From: Alphaproteobacteria bacterium
GTDB lineage: Bacteria > Pseudomonadota > Alphaproteobacteria > Bin95
Direction of reading: 5' to 3'
Length of the DNA stretch: 64,000 nt
Assembly (NCBI GenBank): GCA_022822125.1
Contig: JAJECF010000014.1
Coordinates: forward strand, 1 to 64,000
This document shows, piece after piece, positions 1 to 9,065 of the stretch. The position numbers and the translations under genes were made by a program. Numbering within the stretch: position 1 is the stretch's first letter; each line of letters opens with the position of its first letter. The notes beneath the pieces were generated by a model that saw only the letters and a list, made by a program, of their open reading frames with translations, had not been told where the DNA came from and searched no databases.

Positions 1-175
1 CCACGGTCTCCTGCGCCGGCGTCGCATCCGACCCCGCGCCCCCGACATCGCCGCCGAGGTCGTTCACGACCACCTGAGCGCCCTCGCGCGCCGCCAGCAC
101 CGCAACCTCCCGCCCGATGCCGCGGCCCGCGCCCGTCACCAAAACGACCTTGCCTTCCAATACTCCGCCGGACAT
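1..175 (-). CDS. Short-chain dehydrogenase/reductase, 5' end only
   Basis: The gene starts at an ATG at 175 and runs off the left edge, so only the first 58 or so residues are present. They hold the Rossmann-fold dinucleotide motif TGAGRGIG at about residues 14-21, followed by a VVNDLGG stretch. The VVNDLGG form is typical of SDRs related to the dehydrogenase part of peroxisomal-type multifunctional enzymes and some hydroxyacyl-CoA dehydrogenases. The catalytic Ser-Tyr-Lys residues lie outside the window, so the substrate cannot be inferred. The next gene in the same direction ends upstream of it from 240, leaving 64 bases between them. Confidence 0.8.
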   Translation of the reverse strand, partial: MSGGVLEGKVVLVTGAGRGIGREVAVLAAREGAQVVVNDLGGDVGGAGSDATPAQETV

Positions 176-239
176 ATGTCCCAGTCCTTCCTTGCTGTGT
201 GAGTTGAGACCGGGCAGTCATAGCCCGGCGCGCGCTCCG

Positions 240-2645
240 CTAAAACCGGCGAAGCAGCCTTTCGATATAATCGCGCTCCGGCGGCGGGCGGTTTTCGTCG
301 CCGACGCGCCGGCGCAATTCGTCGCGGATATGGCGTGCGCGCTGAAAACCGTCCTCCCCAGGCAGGATGACATCGCTGCCGTCCGGCATGAAGCCGCCGT
401 CGCGCCGGCCAAGCGGGTCGAATTCGGATTGCCCGCCCATCATGTCTCCCGGCCCGCCGCCTTCGCGCGCAAAGCTCTCCAGCAACGCATCGCCCGCCTG
501 CTGAAGGTCTCGCAGGGCCCGGCCCTGGGCTTCCAGCGCCTCACCCCGATCGCCGGCCCGGAGCGCGCCGGAAGCGCCGCGCATCGACCCGTCGGCCCGG
601 CCGAGCGCCTCCGGAGCCTGTCCCGTTTCGGCCCCGAGGCGGCGCATATAGTCCCCGAGGCGCCGGCGCAGCGCCTCCTGGACCTGCCGCAGGTCCGGAT
701 ATCCGCTTTCCGCGCCCGTTCGCCCGTCCTGCGGCCCCCGGCGCTGCCCTTGCGGCCCCTGGCGCCCGTCCTCCGGCGGCTGGCGGTCCTGCCGGAAGGT
801 ACGGTCGAGCAGGCGCTGCTGGTCGCGGCTCAGCTCCCTGAGTTCCCTGAGCCTGTCCAGCATGTCCGCCTGGCGCTCTGCCTGGCCCTCGCCCATACGG
901 GCCATACGGATGTTTTCCAGTATGTTCTGGAGTTGCGCGAGCAGCTCCCTTGCGTCGTCGCGCGCCCCCGCCTCCCACAGCCGGCGAATCCGCTCGACCA
1001 TCTGCTGCAGCCCGTCCCGGTCCACCAGGCGGTCCTGCGCCTGCCCGTCCGGGCCCGGCTGGGCGTCGTCTCCGTTTTGTCCCGCATTGGAGGCCAGCTC
1101 CTGCAACAGGCGGTCGATAGACCGGCGCAATTCGTCGAACAGCCTGTCGATTTCTTCCGCCGGCGCGCCCCGTTCGAGCGCCTGCATAATGGCGTGCTGC
1201 GAGGCGCGAAGCTCGCGGTCGGCAAGCGCGAGGCCGCCATCCTCCAGCCTGAGCGCCGTTTTCCACAGCAGGCTCCGCACGCCCGTGAGCACCGGCCCTT
1301 CCCGCAAGGCTCCGCGAAGCCTTGCGGACGCCACGGCGAGCGCCAGCGTCACCGCCGCATCCCCGTCATACAGCTCGGTGCCCGCCGCAATGCCGTCCAG
1401 CCGTTCGGCAGAGGCGTCCTTGCCTTCCCAGCGCAATACCTTGCGCTCCTCGACGATGGCGCGCGCTACGGGGTGAGTGAAGGCCCGTTCGGGCAGCGCG
1501 AACCGCATCGGCGGCCCTTCACCTTCCTGCCCGGCGCCGTCCACGGCGAACACCTGCATCGTCACCTCGCGGCCGGCCCAGATATGCGCGGTGAGGTCGA
1601 AATAGGCATTGCCGCGCGGCGCCGCAGCCTCGCCCAGCACCGGAAGGGGCAGGACCAGCGGCTCGGCGGCAGGCTCGTCCGTCGGGACCGCCTCGACCCG
1701 CATGGCGGCGACGCCATAGTCGTCGCTGCCGCCATAGTCGATGCGCAGCGCATGCCGGCGCGTGGCGAGCGGCGGCATTTCGAAGCGGGCGGAGGGCGGG
1801 CTGTCGGGGATCACCGCAACCGGCCAGCCCGCCAGTTCGCGATCGCCGGCAAGCACGGAAATGCGCCCGCCCGTCCGGATCGGCATGCTGCCTTCGGCGA
1901 CCGCGCCCGAAATTTCCAGAACCGCGCGGTCCGGTCCGGCGGTCAGTACCACCTCGCCATTAACTCCGGTGACGCGCGCATGGACCGCGCTTCCCTCCGG
2001 CAATTCGAAGCTCGTCTCCGCAGCTCCGGCGAACAGGGTCGGCCGTCCTGTATAGGCCGGCGGCTTGATCCAGAGATCGACGGTGACCGGCGCCGTGCGC
2101 GCAACGGCAAAGGACGGCGTCACGGCCCGCCCGAGCCGTTCCCCGGCTTCGCCGCCGGAAAGGCCGAACGCCGCCGCCAGGCAAACCAGCGTCAGGATTC
2201 TGAGCGCCCAGGGGTCCCGCGCCGGCATAACGCCCGGCGGCAAGCCGGCCCGCAGTCGGCGAACCCGGCGGGCGATCCGGGCCAGATGTTCGCCCCAGAG
2301 CTCCTGCGCCGCCGGCCCGGTTGCGGCAGGCCGGTCCCGCAGGCTCTCAAGAGGGCGGTGCTCCAGGCCGCTTGCCCGTTCGATCTGGCGGTCAGCCGCC
2401 TCCGGCGGCGGCGGCCGGAAACGCCGCCGGGCCTGCCAGAGCGTCCAGCCGAGCGCGGCCGCCAAAGCGGCGAGCACGGCCGAATGGGTCCAGCCGTCCA
2501 GACGGGACAGCACATCGCTCAGGGCGACCAGCAGGAAAGCTCCAAGGACCATCTGGCCTGGCCAGAAGGCCGACCAGAGCGCCTGGACGAGCAGCGCCAG
2601 GCGCGCCTGACGGCGCAGATAGGCTATACGCTGATGGAGAGTCAC
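240..2645 (-). CDS. DUF4175 / TIGR02302 family membrane protein
   Basis: An 801-residue protein of an alphaproteobacterial family with no established function. Two hydrophobic segments lie near the N-terminus (about residues 20-60) and another near 150. A long ectodomain follows, then a Gln/Arg/Gly-rich, low-complexity, probably coiled C-terminal third with many DRLRELREL-like heptads. The start is a GTG at 2645 that shares four bases (GTGA) with the lysA stop, so translation is probably coupled to lysA. It is the last gene of the argH-lptM-lysA run. A role at the envelope is inferred only from the membrane segments. Long open frames on the opposite strand here are GC-rich shadows. Confidence 0.85.
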   Translation of the reverse strand: MTLHQRIAYLRRQARLALLVQALWSAFWPGQMVLGAFLLVALSDVLSRLDGWTHSAVLAALAAALGWTLWQARRRFRPPPPEAADRQIERASGLEHRPLESLRDRPAATGPAAQELWGEHLARIARRVRRLRAGLPPGVMPARDPWALRILTLVCLAAAFGLSGGEAGERLGRAVTPSFAVARTAPVTVDLWIKPPAYTGRPTLFAGAAETSFELPEGSAVHARVTGVNGEVVLTAGPDRAVLEISGAVAEGSMPIRTGGRISVLAGDRELAGWPVAVIPDSPPSARFEMPPLATRRHALRIDYGGSDDYGVAAMRVEAVPTDEPAAEPLVLPLPVLGEAAAPRGNAYFDLTAHIWAGREVTMQVFAVDGAGQEGEGPPMRFALPERAFTHPVARAIVEERKVLRWEGKDASAERLDGIAAGTELYDGDAAVTLALAVASARLRGALREGPVLTGVRSLLWKTALRLEDGGLALADRELRASQHAIMQALERGAPAEEIDRLFDELRRSIDRLLQELASNAGQNGDDAQPGPDGQAQDRLVDRDGLQQMVERIRRLWEAGARDDARELLAQLQNILENIRMARMGEGQAERQADMLDRLRELRELSRDQQRLLDRTFRQDRQPPEDGRQGPQGQRRGPQDGRTGAESGYPDLRQVQEALRRRLGDYMRRLGAETGQAPEALGRADGSMRGASGALRAGDRGEALEAQGRALRDLQQAGDALLESFAREGGGPGDMMGGQSEFDPLGRRDGGFMPDGSDVILPGEDGFQRARHIRDELRRRVGDENRPPPERDYIERLLRRF

Positions 2646-3916
2646 CCGTCTCCGCCTGGACCAGCGAGCCAGTCGGGTATGCGCTCCAGCGCCAGGCTTT
2701 CCTCGAAGGCCGGACGGGCGCGCACAATGTCGAACCGGCCGCCCCGCACCAGCACTTCCGGCACGAGCGGGCGCCCGTTATAGGTCGAGGCCATCACGGC
2801 GCCGTAAGCCCCGGCCTCACAGAAAGCGACGAGATCCCCTGCCTCCAGCGGCGGCAGCAGACGTTCATCGGCGAATTTGTCCGTGCTTTCGCAGACCGGT
2901 CCCACGACATCGGCCGGTCGATACTCGACCCCTGCCGGCGGCGCATCGAGAGGCAGGATATCGTGCCAGGCCCCGTACATCATCGGGCGAACCAGATCGT
3001 TCATGCCGGCATCGACAATAACGAATCGCCGCGCCGGCGTCTCCTTGACGGCCACCACTCGCGCCAACAGCACGCCGGCCGGCCCGACCAGCCGCCGGCC
3101 CGGCTCCACAACGATCTCGCAGCCGAGAGCGCCGACCTCTTCTTCGACGACCCTTGCATAGCCAGCGAGCGGCAAAGGCGTTTCGTCGTGGTAGCGAATG
3201 CCGAACCCGCCGCCGAGGTCCAGACGGCGGATGTCGATACCGTCGGCCTCCATGACGCGCGCAAGCTCGGCGACGCGGCGAAACGCGCTGCGGTATGGCT
3301 CCAGGTCGCCGAGTTGCGAGCCGATATGCACCGCAATGCCTTCCATCGACAGGCCGGGAAGCCCGGCGGCCTCCCGGAACAGGGCCGCCGCCTCGGTCCA
3401 GGCGACGCCGAATTTATCCGTCTTCCGGCCCGTGCTGATCTGGTCGAGCGTGCCGGCATCGACATCGGGATTGATCCGGATCGCAACCGACGCCGTCAGA
3501 CCCAGACGCGCCGCGATGCGCGAAAGGCTACGGACCTCCGATGCACTCTCGCAATTGAGCTGGAGGATACCGCTGCGGAGCGCGGCTTCCATCTCCGCAT
3601 CGGTCTTGCCGACGCCGGAGAAGACAATCCTGTCCGGCGCAATGCCGGCCGCAAGCGCGCGCCTGAGCTCCCCCTCCGACACGACGTCCGCGCCCGCGCC
3701 AAGCCCGGCCAGGAGGCGCAACACCGCCAGATTGCCGTTCGCCTTCATCGCATAGCAGATGCGCGCCGGGGCCAGCGCCGCCTCGAACTCGCGGTAGGCG
3801 GCCTCGATGGCATCGGCGGAATAGACATAGACGGGCGTGCCAACCTCGGCCGCAACGTCCGCCAGCCGCAAGGGACCCGCTGTCAGAGAGCCGTCGATAT
3901 AGTCGAACGGCCTCAT
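2642..3916 (-). CDS. lysA: Diaminopimelate decarboxylase
   Basis: LysA decarboxylates meso-diaminopimelate to L-lysine, the last step of lysine synthesis; it is a cytosolic fold-type III PLP enzyme. The 424-residue product has the PLP lysine in YAMKANGN (K58), the glycine-rich phosphate-binding segment LDLGGGFG, and the dimer-interface active-site motif CESTDKF with a following GAYG. I start it at the ATG at 3916, because the longer in-frame reading to 4105 runs through the lipoprotein gene and the end of argH. That ATG overlaps the upstream stop by four bases (ATGA), and its own stop overlaps the next GTG, so it sits in the middle of a translationally coupled operon. Confidence 0.96.
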   Translation of the reverse strand: MRPFDYIDGSLTAGPLRLADVAAEVGTPVYVYSADAIEAAYREFEAALAPARICYAMKANGNLAVLRLLAGLGAGADVVSEGELRRALAAGIAPDRIVFSGVGKTDAEMEAALRSGILQLNCESASEVRSLSRIAARLGLTASVAIRINPDVDAGTLDQISTGRKTDKFGVAWTEAAALFREAAGLPGLSMEGIAVHIGSQLGDLEPYRSAFRRVAELARVMEADGIDIRRLDLGGGFGIRYHDETPLPLAGYARVVEEEVGALGCEIVVEPGRRLVGPAGVLLARVVAVKETPARRFVIVDAGMNDLVRPMMYGAWHDILPLDAPPAGVEYRPADVVGPVCESTDKFADERLLPPLEAGDLVAFCEAGAYGAVMASTYNGRPLVPEVLVRGGRFDIVRARPAFEESLALERIPDWLAGPGGDG

Positions 3917-4044
3917 TTGGCGGGATAGGTCCTCGGGAAAACCGCTTCGGAGTCCGGCGGATGCTCGAGGTCGCTCTTGCGCCCGCAAGCGGCAAGCGCC
4001 GAGGCCAGCGCGGCGAACAACAGGACCCAGCGCAGTGTCTTCAA
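3913..4044 (-). CDS. lptM: Small LptM (YifL)-like lipoprotein
   Basis: A 43-residue frame read from a TTG at 4044, too short for most gene finders. It encodes a basic N-terminus, a hydrophobic core ([15 protein letters not shown]) and a lipobox ending at Cys20, followed by GRKSDL. The motif C-G-x-K-x-x-L after the lipobox is the hallmark of the LptM/YifL family. In E. coli this outer-membrane lipoprotein helps mature the LPS translocon protein LptD. The TTG shares TTGA with the argH stop, and its TGA shares ATGA with the lysA ATG. The position between argH and lysA is common in Alphaproteobacteria. The function here is inferred from family and position. Confidence 0.85.
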   Translation of the reverse strand: MKTLRWVLLFAALASALAACGRKSDLEHPPDSEAVFPRTYPAK

Positions 4045-5447
4045 AGGAAACGCTCCCGCGCGGCCGCTGCGGCGCGGCGGACATTCTCCGGCGCCGTGCC
4101 GCCATAGCTGGTCCGCGCCGCCATCGACCGTTCTATGGAGAGGGCATCGTACACGCTTTCGTCGATGCCGGCTTCTACTGCCTGCATCGCGTCGAGCGGC
4201 AATTGCGGGAGCGAGAGCCCGCGCCGGTCCGCCTCGGCGACAAGCGCCCCGGCCGTCCGGTGAGCGTCCCGGAAGGGCATGGCAAGCCGCCGGACGAGCC
4301 AGTCCGCAAGGTCGGTAGCGGTCGGGTGGCCGGTCTCCGCCGCAGCCCGCAGCCGTTCGGGGTCCGGCTCCATGTCGCGCGCCATGCCGGCGGCGGCGGC
4401 GATGGCCAGCATCAGCGAGTCGGCCGCCTCGAAGGTCGGTTCCTTGTCCTCCTGCATGTCCTTGCCGTAGGCGAGCGGGAGTCCCTTGAGCATAGTGGCG
4501 AGCGAGGTGAAGGCGCCGAGCAGCCGGCCCGGCTTGGCCCGCACCAGCTCCGCCGCGTCCGGATTGCGCTTCTGCGGCATGATCGAGCTGCCCGTCGAGA
4601 AGGCGTCGGTGAGCCGCACGAAGCGGAACTGCGCGCTGGTCCAGAGCACGAGCTCTTCCGCAAAGCGCGACAGGTGCAGCGCGGTTATCGCGCCGGCCGC
4701 CAGGAATTCCAGCGCGAAGTCGCGGTCGGAGACGGCATCCATCGAATTGGCCGCCGGGCGGTCGAAGCCGAGCGCGGCGGCGGTCATATCCCGGTCGATG
4801 GGAAAGGGCGTGCCGGCCAGCGCCGCCGCGCCGAGCGGCGACTCGTTCAGGCGCCGCCGCGCATCGGCGAAGCGCCCGCGGTCGCGTCCCAGCATCTCGA
4901 CATAGGCGAGCATGTGGTGCCCGAAGGCGACCGGCTGACCGTTCTGCAAATGCGTGAAGCCCGGCATGGGCAGGTCCGGCCAGGCCTCGGCCTTCCCGAT
5001 GAAGGCAGCCTGGGCATCGGCAAGCGCCGCGTCGACGGCGTCGATCTCGTCCCGCACCCAGAGCCGGAAGTCCGTCGCCACCTGGTCGTTGCGCGAGCGC
5101 GCCGTGTGCAGCCGACCGGCAACGGGGCCAACCAGCTCGGCGAGCCGGGCCTCGATATTCATGTGGATGTCCTCAAGCTCCGGCTTGAAGACGAAGCGCC
5201 CCGCCGCTATCTCCTGCTCGACCCGGTCGAGGCCCCCGCGGATCGTCGCGGCGTCCGGCGCGCTCACAATGCCTGCGGCTTCGAGCATGTCCAGATGCGC
5301 GCGCGAACCGCGGATGTCCTGGGCGTGGAGGCGCCGGTCGAAGCCGATGGAGGCGTTGATCGCGGCCATGATCTCCGACGGCCCGCCGGCGAAGCGCCCG
5401 CCCCACATGGCGTTGGCGGGCGGGTCGGAACTTTGGGGAGGCGCCAT
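4041..5447 (-). CDS. argH: Argininosuccinate lyase
   Basis: ArgH cleaves argininosuccinate to arginine and fumarate, the last step of arginine synthesis. The 468-residue protein has the family signature [12 protein letters not shown] at about residues 286-297, the SRNDQ segment at 118-122, and the catalytic His in GFTHLQ (H166). All three belong to the fumarase/aspartase superfamily active site. The start is taken at the ATG at 5447. An internal ATG at 5408, just before the conserved WGGRF, is the alternative and would free the upstream region of overlap. The start codon overlaps that of the divergent thioredoxin gene, and the stop overlaps the lipoprotein start. Confidence 0.96.
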   Translation of the reverse strand: MAPPQSSDPPANAMWGGRFAGGPSEIMAAINASIGFDRRLHAQDIRGSRAHLDMLEAAGIVSAPDAATIRGGLDRVEQEIAAGRFVFKPELEDIHMNIEARLAELVGPVAGRLHTARSRNDQVATDFRLWVRDEIDAVDAALADAQAAFIGKAEAWPDLPMPGFTHLQNGQPVAFGHHMLAYVEMLGRDRGRFADARRRLNESPLGAAALAGTPFPIDRDMTAAALGFDRPAANSMDAVSDRDFALEFLAAGAITALHLSRFAEELVLWTSAQFRFVRLTDAFSTGSSIMPQKRNPDAAELVRAKPGRLLGAFTSLATMLKGLPLAYGKDMQEDKEPTFEAADSLMLAIAAAAGMARDMEPDPERLRAAAETGHPTATDLADWLVRRLAMPFRDAHRTAGALVAEADRRGLSLPQLPLDAMQAVEAGIDESVYDALSIERSMAARTSYGGTAPENVRRAAAAARERFL

Positions 5448-5994
5448 GCTGCGCTCGCTTCTCCTGGTCTTCTGTATCGCCGCCGGAACAGCCGCGGCGG
5501 CGGAAGGCTGGCTGCAAAACTACCGGAAGACGGACCCGCCGGCACCCGCGCCGGATGCCGCCTTCACCGGCCCCGACGGCGGCGAGATAACGCTCGCGCG
5601 GTTCGGCGGCAAGCTGGTCGTCCTGAATTTCTGGGCTACCTGGTGCGCGCCCTGCCGGCGCGAAATGCCTTCTCTCGACCGGCTGCAGGGCGAGCTCGGC
5701 GGTGAAAAGCTGGAGGTCGTGGCGCTCTCCATAGACCGGGGCGGGGCCGAGCGGGTGGACCCGTTCTTCGAGCAACTCGGCATCGGGCGGCTGCAGCGCT
5801 ATCTCGACCCCGGCAATGCCGTCGGCCGCGCCATGAATGTCCGCATCCTGCCGACCACTCTCCTGATCGACGCCGGAGGCCGCGAAATCGGCCGCCTCGA
5901 AGGCCCGGCGGAGTGGGACGCGCCGGAAATCCTGGCCTTCCTCCGGGATCAGCTTTCCGGCGCGGCGTCCGGCGGCTTGCCGCCCCCGAAATAA
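5446..5994 (+). CDS. TlpA-like periplasmic thioredoxin
   Basis: A 182-residue exported thioredoxin-fold protein. It starts with a signal peptide ([20 protein letters not shown]), then a redox motif WCAPC (Cys67 and Cys70) and the cis-proline loop ILPTT. TlpA/ResA-type proteins reduce disulfides in the periplasm, for example during cytochrome c or oxidase maturation; no such partner lies nearby, so the client is unknown. The ATG at 5446 is the other face of the CATG that carries the argH start. The 3' end overlaps the convergent mechanosensitive channel gene by 46 bases. A longer in-frame reading to 4954 is antisense to argH and is discarded. Confidence 0.92.
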   Translation: MLRSLLLVFCIAAGTAAAAEGWLQNYRKTDPPAPAPDAAFTGPDGGEITLARFGGKLVVLNFWATWCAPCRREMPSLDRLQGELGGEKLEVVALSIDRGGAERVDPFFEQLGIGRLQRYLDPGNAVGRAMNVRILPTTLLIDAGGREIGRLEGPAEWDAPEILAFLRDQLSGAASGGLPPPK

Positions 5995-8081
5995 ACGGTC
6001 CGGTGCGGGAACGGGATTTCGATCCCGAGCTCGTCGAAGCGCTTCTTCATCCGGCGGCGGAATTCGCGCGCCACCGCCCACTGATGCATGGGCGGCGTCT
6101 TGAAGCGGCAACGGACGGTGACGGCGGAGTCGCCCAGTTCCTGCACGCCGAACACCTCGAAGGGCGGGATAACCCGATCCCGCCAGTTCCTGTCGCTTTC
6201 CATGCCGGCTGCAATCTCGCGCAGCACGTCGCTTACCCGGTCGGTGTCCTCGCCGTAGCCGATGCCTGCGTCGATAACGGCATAAGAGTAGTCGCGCGTC
6301 AGGTTCTCGACCGTGCCGACCTCGCCGAACGGCACGACGTGGACGGTGCCCGAGAGGTCCCTGAGCCGGATGGTGCGGATCGACATTCCCTCGACGATGC
6401 CGGCATGGCCCGCGAGGGACACATACTCGCCGACCGCCACCTGATCCTCTATCACGATGAACAGGCCGGTAATGACATCCTTCACCAGCGTCTGCGCGCC
6501 GAAGCCGATGGCGAGGCCCGCAATGCCGACGCCGGCCAGCAGCGGCGCAATGTCGATTCCGAGTTCGGAGGCGGCGGTCAGCGCGCCGACCGTCAGCAGC
6601 AGGACGGCGCTGGCCCGGCGCAGCAGCGGCAGCAGCGTCCGCGCCCGCCCGCTGCGCTCCATTCGGTTGCCGTCTTCGTCGCGCGCGTCCAGATAACGCT
6701 CGATGGCAAGGCACAGAGCCTCCCACAACACCAGGAAGAGGCCAAAGACCAGGGCGATCCTCACCAGCGCCCCGATAATGCGCTCGCCCGCGGGCGAGGC
6801 CAGCAGGTCCAGCGCCGGCGCGCGCCATGCCTCCAGCACGGCGATCGCGGCGACGGCCCAGACCGCTGTGCGGAGGGATTTGCGCAGCACCGGCATATAG
6901 CGGTCGGCGCGCGCCTTCACGCCGGGGAAGCGGCTGTCGGCACGGAACTCCCATCGTGCCGCGGCATCGACCAGCCGCAGGACGCCGAGGTCCGCCAGCC
7001 GGCCGGCCGCGACAGCCGCGACCGTCCAGGCGGACGCCTCGCCCATATAGGCGAAGCCGCCCTCGACCGACGCCGCCCAGACCAGGAAGACCGCAGCCAG
7101 ATAGGCGAACGCGACAACATGCCAGATGTCTACGAGCCGCCCCCCGATCCCGCTTCCGCCGCTGTGCAGGCGATCGCGCACCGCCTTGCGGTTGCGGAAC
7201 ACCATCGCCACCGCCACCGTCAACACAGCCACACCGGCGAGATCGACCAGAAGCCGGTACGGGGCCGGCGGCAACGCCAGGATGCGCGCGGCTTCGCAGA
7301 CCAGCCAGCCATAGGCGACCGCGAGGACCAGACGGCGCAGCCAGGCAAGCAGGCCGGCAGCAGCGCCATCGTCCAGAGGCGCGAGCCTTGCTCCCGCAGC
7401 CGCCGGGGCCAGAATGGCGCGCATCGCCAGAATCGCCAGCCGCGCCGCGCTGCTCGTATAGACGACAGCCAGCACCAGCTCTGCTGCGGTTTGCGGCAGC
7501 GCCGCCGCAGAGAGCGCGGCGAAGCCGGCGGCGGCGAATGCCGCCAGCGGCGCGGTCCCGAGCAGCAGAGCCACCGCCGCCGCCAGCAGCCGTTCGCCGA
7601 TAGTCCCCGATTCGGGCCGTTCCGACGCGCCTCGCAGGCCCGCCATGAGGCGTCGCACCGCGATTTCGACGACAAGCGCGGCCAGCAGGACCAGCAGCGC
7701 CTGGCCGAGCACGGTCCAGAAGGGCGCGCCACTCGCCGGATCGTTGAAGCCCCGCTCCAGCCACTGCCGGAACACGCCCGGATCGAACGCGAAGGCGAGC
7801 GACCCGGCGACATCCCCCCCGAAAGCCACAATCCTATCGGTGACGGAGGCAAGCGGCCCGCGCGCAGGTGCCTCCGCTGTCGGCTCGGCGGCCTTCTGCG
7901 CCGCCGCCAGCGCCTCGATGCGCCGGATAATCTCCGCCCGCTTCGCCTCGTCCCGAAGCTCGTCCGCCAGCGCTTCCAGTTCCGCCGCATTCGGTCGGGC
8001 CGGCACCTCCTGGGCAGCCGCCCCGAGCGGCCAGCCCCAAAGGACGGCGAGGATCGCCAGAAGCCCAAGCGCGCGAGTCAT
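5949..8081 (-). CDS. Large MscS-family mechanosensitive channel
   Basis: A 710-residue inner-membrane protein. It begins with a signal-like segment (about 1-24), then an Ala/Glu-rich periplasmic stretch, and many hydrophobic segments up to the MscS core. The core pore helix and beta domain are visible as GVGIAGLAIGFGAQ followed by LVKDVITGLFIVIEDQ and the VPFGEV region. MscS channels open under membrane tension on osmotic downshock. The length and extra membrane helices place it among the large, YbdG/MscM-like forms. It is transcribed alone and ends tail to tail with the thioredoxin gene, overlapping it. Confidence 0.92.
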   Translation of the reverse strand: MTRALGLLAILAVLWGWPLGAAAQEVPARPNAAELEALADELRDEAKRAEIIRRIEALAAAQKAAEPTAEAPARGPLASVTDRIVAFGGDVAGSLAFAFDPGVFRQWLERGFNDPASGAPFWTVLGQALLVLLAALVVEIAVRRLMAGLRGASERPESGTIGERLLAAAVALLLGTAPLAAFAAAGFAALSAAALPQTAAELVLAVVYTSSAARLAILAMRAILAPAAAGARLAPLDDGAAAGLLAWLRRLVLAVAYGWLVCEAARILALPPAPYRLLVDLAGVAVLTVAVAMVFRNRKAVRDRLHSGGSGIGGRLVDIWHVVAFAYLAAVFLVWAASVEGGFAYMGEASAWTVAAVAAGRLADLGVLRLVDAAARWEFRADSRFPGVKARADRYMPVLRKSLRTAVWAVAAIAVLEAWRAPALDLLASPAGERIIGALVRIALVFGLFLVLWEALCLAIERYLDARDEDGNRMERSGRARTLLPLLRRASAVLLLTVGALTAASELGIDIAPLLAGVGIAGLAIGFGAQTLVKDVITGLFIVIEDQVAVGEYVSLAGHAGIVEGMSIRTIRLRDLSGTVHVVPFGEVGTVENLTRDYSYAVIDAGIGYGEDTDRVSDVLREIAAGMESDRNWRDRVIPPFEVFGVQELGDSAVTVRCRFKTPPMHQWAVAREFRRRMKKRFDELGIEIPFPHRTVYFGGGKPPDAAPES

Positions 8082-8224
8082 GCCGCCATTTTACACGAGG
8101 CGGCGGCCTCCAGGCGCAAACTGTGGAAACCGGCCGGCGGACGGCTGCTGCTGCCTCCAACTCTCGTCGGCCGGCGCCGGGTTATCTCTTCTGCACGCTT
8201 GCATCTCGACACTGTCGCAAGTGG

Positions 8225-8254
8225 TTGAATTGGAGTCTTCGCGCGACGTATCGT
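8225..8254 (+). promoter_or_regulatory. Weak candidate sigma-70-type promoter
   Basis: TTGAAT at 8225-8230 and TATCGT at 8249-8254 are separated by 18 bases, about 50 bases before the glutathione S-transferase start. Only the general -35/-10 pattern supports it. The rest of the 222-base gap (8082-8303) shows nothing I can name. Confidence 0.25.
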
Positions 8255-8303
8255 TGGTCCGACCGTGGCTTCAGCGTCACCCGACTGAGACAGGAAAACA
8301 GAG

Positions 8304-8906
8304 ATGAAGGTATATTTCGCCCCCCGATCGCGTGCTGTTCGCACGGTCTGGCTCCTGGAGGAAATTGGCAAGACATATGACCTGGTGCGGTTCACGCTCG
8401 GCCAGAAGGAAATGCGTGGCCCCGAATACGCCAGGATCAACCCGAACGGCCGGGTGCCGACCCTGGTCGATGGCGACACGACCATTACGGAAAGCACAGC
8501 CATCGCGCAGTATCTGGGCGCAAAATACGCGCCGGAACTGACCCCCGGCCCGGACGCGGCGAATTTTGCAACCTATCTGCAATGGCTCAATTATGCGGAA
8601 GGCATGATCATGCCGCCGATCAACAATTATGTGGTCGAGACGATCCTGCTTCCGCCGGAGCGTCGAAACGCCGAAATCGCCGCGCGCTCGTTGAAGCTGT
8701 TGAATCGGACGCTCGGCGCCGCCGAGGCACATATGGAAGGGCGGGATTTCCTCGCCGGCGCTTTTACCGTCGCAGACACGATCACCGGTCATGCCGTCAT
8801 CATGTCCCGTCGTCTCGGCGCCGATTTCAGTGGATGTCCGAACCTTGCCGCCTATGCCGACCGGCTGGAAGCCCGGGAGGCGTTCAAGGCTGCGGACTCA
8901 GCCTGA
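8304..8906 (+). CDS. Glutathione S-transferase family protein
   Basis: A 200-residue cytosolic protein with the two GST domains. The N-terminal thioredoxin-like domain starts MKVYFAPRSRAVRT and carries the gamma-Glu-binding pattern NGRVPTLVDGD and TESTAIAQYL. The all-alpha C-terminal domain has the N-capping box region DFLAGAFTVADT. Such enzymes conjugate glutathione to electrophiles or perform related thiol chemistry; the substrate cannot be predicted. A purine-rich ribosome site (AGGAAAACAGAG) precedes the ATG at 8304. The gene stands alone between the channel gene and the carboxylase gene. Confidence 0.9.
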   Translation: MKVYFAPRSRAVRTVWLLEEIGKTYDLVRFTLGQKEMRGPEYARINPNGRVPTLVDGDTTITESTAIAQYLGAKYAPELTPGPDAANFATYLQWLNYAEGMIMPPINNYVVETILLPPERRNAEIAARSLKLLNRTLGAAEAHMEGRDFLAGAFTVADTITGHAVIMSRRLGADFSGCPNLAAYADRLEAREAFKAADSA

Positions 8907-8912
8907 AGAACC

Positions 8913-8933
8913 GGAGATCGTTCCGGAATCTCC
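8913..8933 (+). terminator. Hairpin just after the glutathione S-transferase stop
   Basis: GGAGAT at 8913-8918 pairs with ATCTCC at 8928-8933 across a nine-base loop, six bases beyond the stop codon. There is no T run, so intrinsic termination is doubtful; it may only protect the 3' end. The remaining gap to 9065 holds no other recognisable signal. Confidence 0.25.
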
Positions 8934-9065
8934 CGTATCCCGGCAAGTTGTTCGGTCCGGCAAGGAGCAACGATCCCAGACCCCGCGCCGCCGTCTTCCG
9001 CCCGTTCCTCGGCGCGGCTATGGTAGCGGTGTCTTCCGGGGGCCTTTTCGGGGAATGCTTGCATC

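Noticed and set aside
117..2783. An 888-codon open frame on the plus strand
   Set aside because: It is antisense to the DUF4175 gene and lysA end; its Pro/Arg/Ala-rich product has no family pattern. High GC removes stop codons from shadow frames.
5173..7764. An 863-codon frame across argH, thioredoxin and channel genes
   Set aside because: It reads out of frame through two real genes and antisense through a third; no motif is visible.
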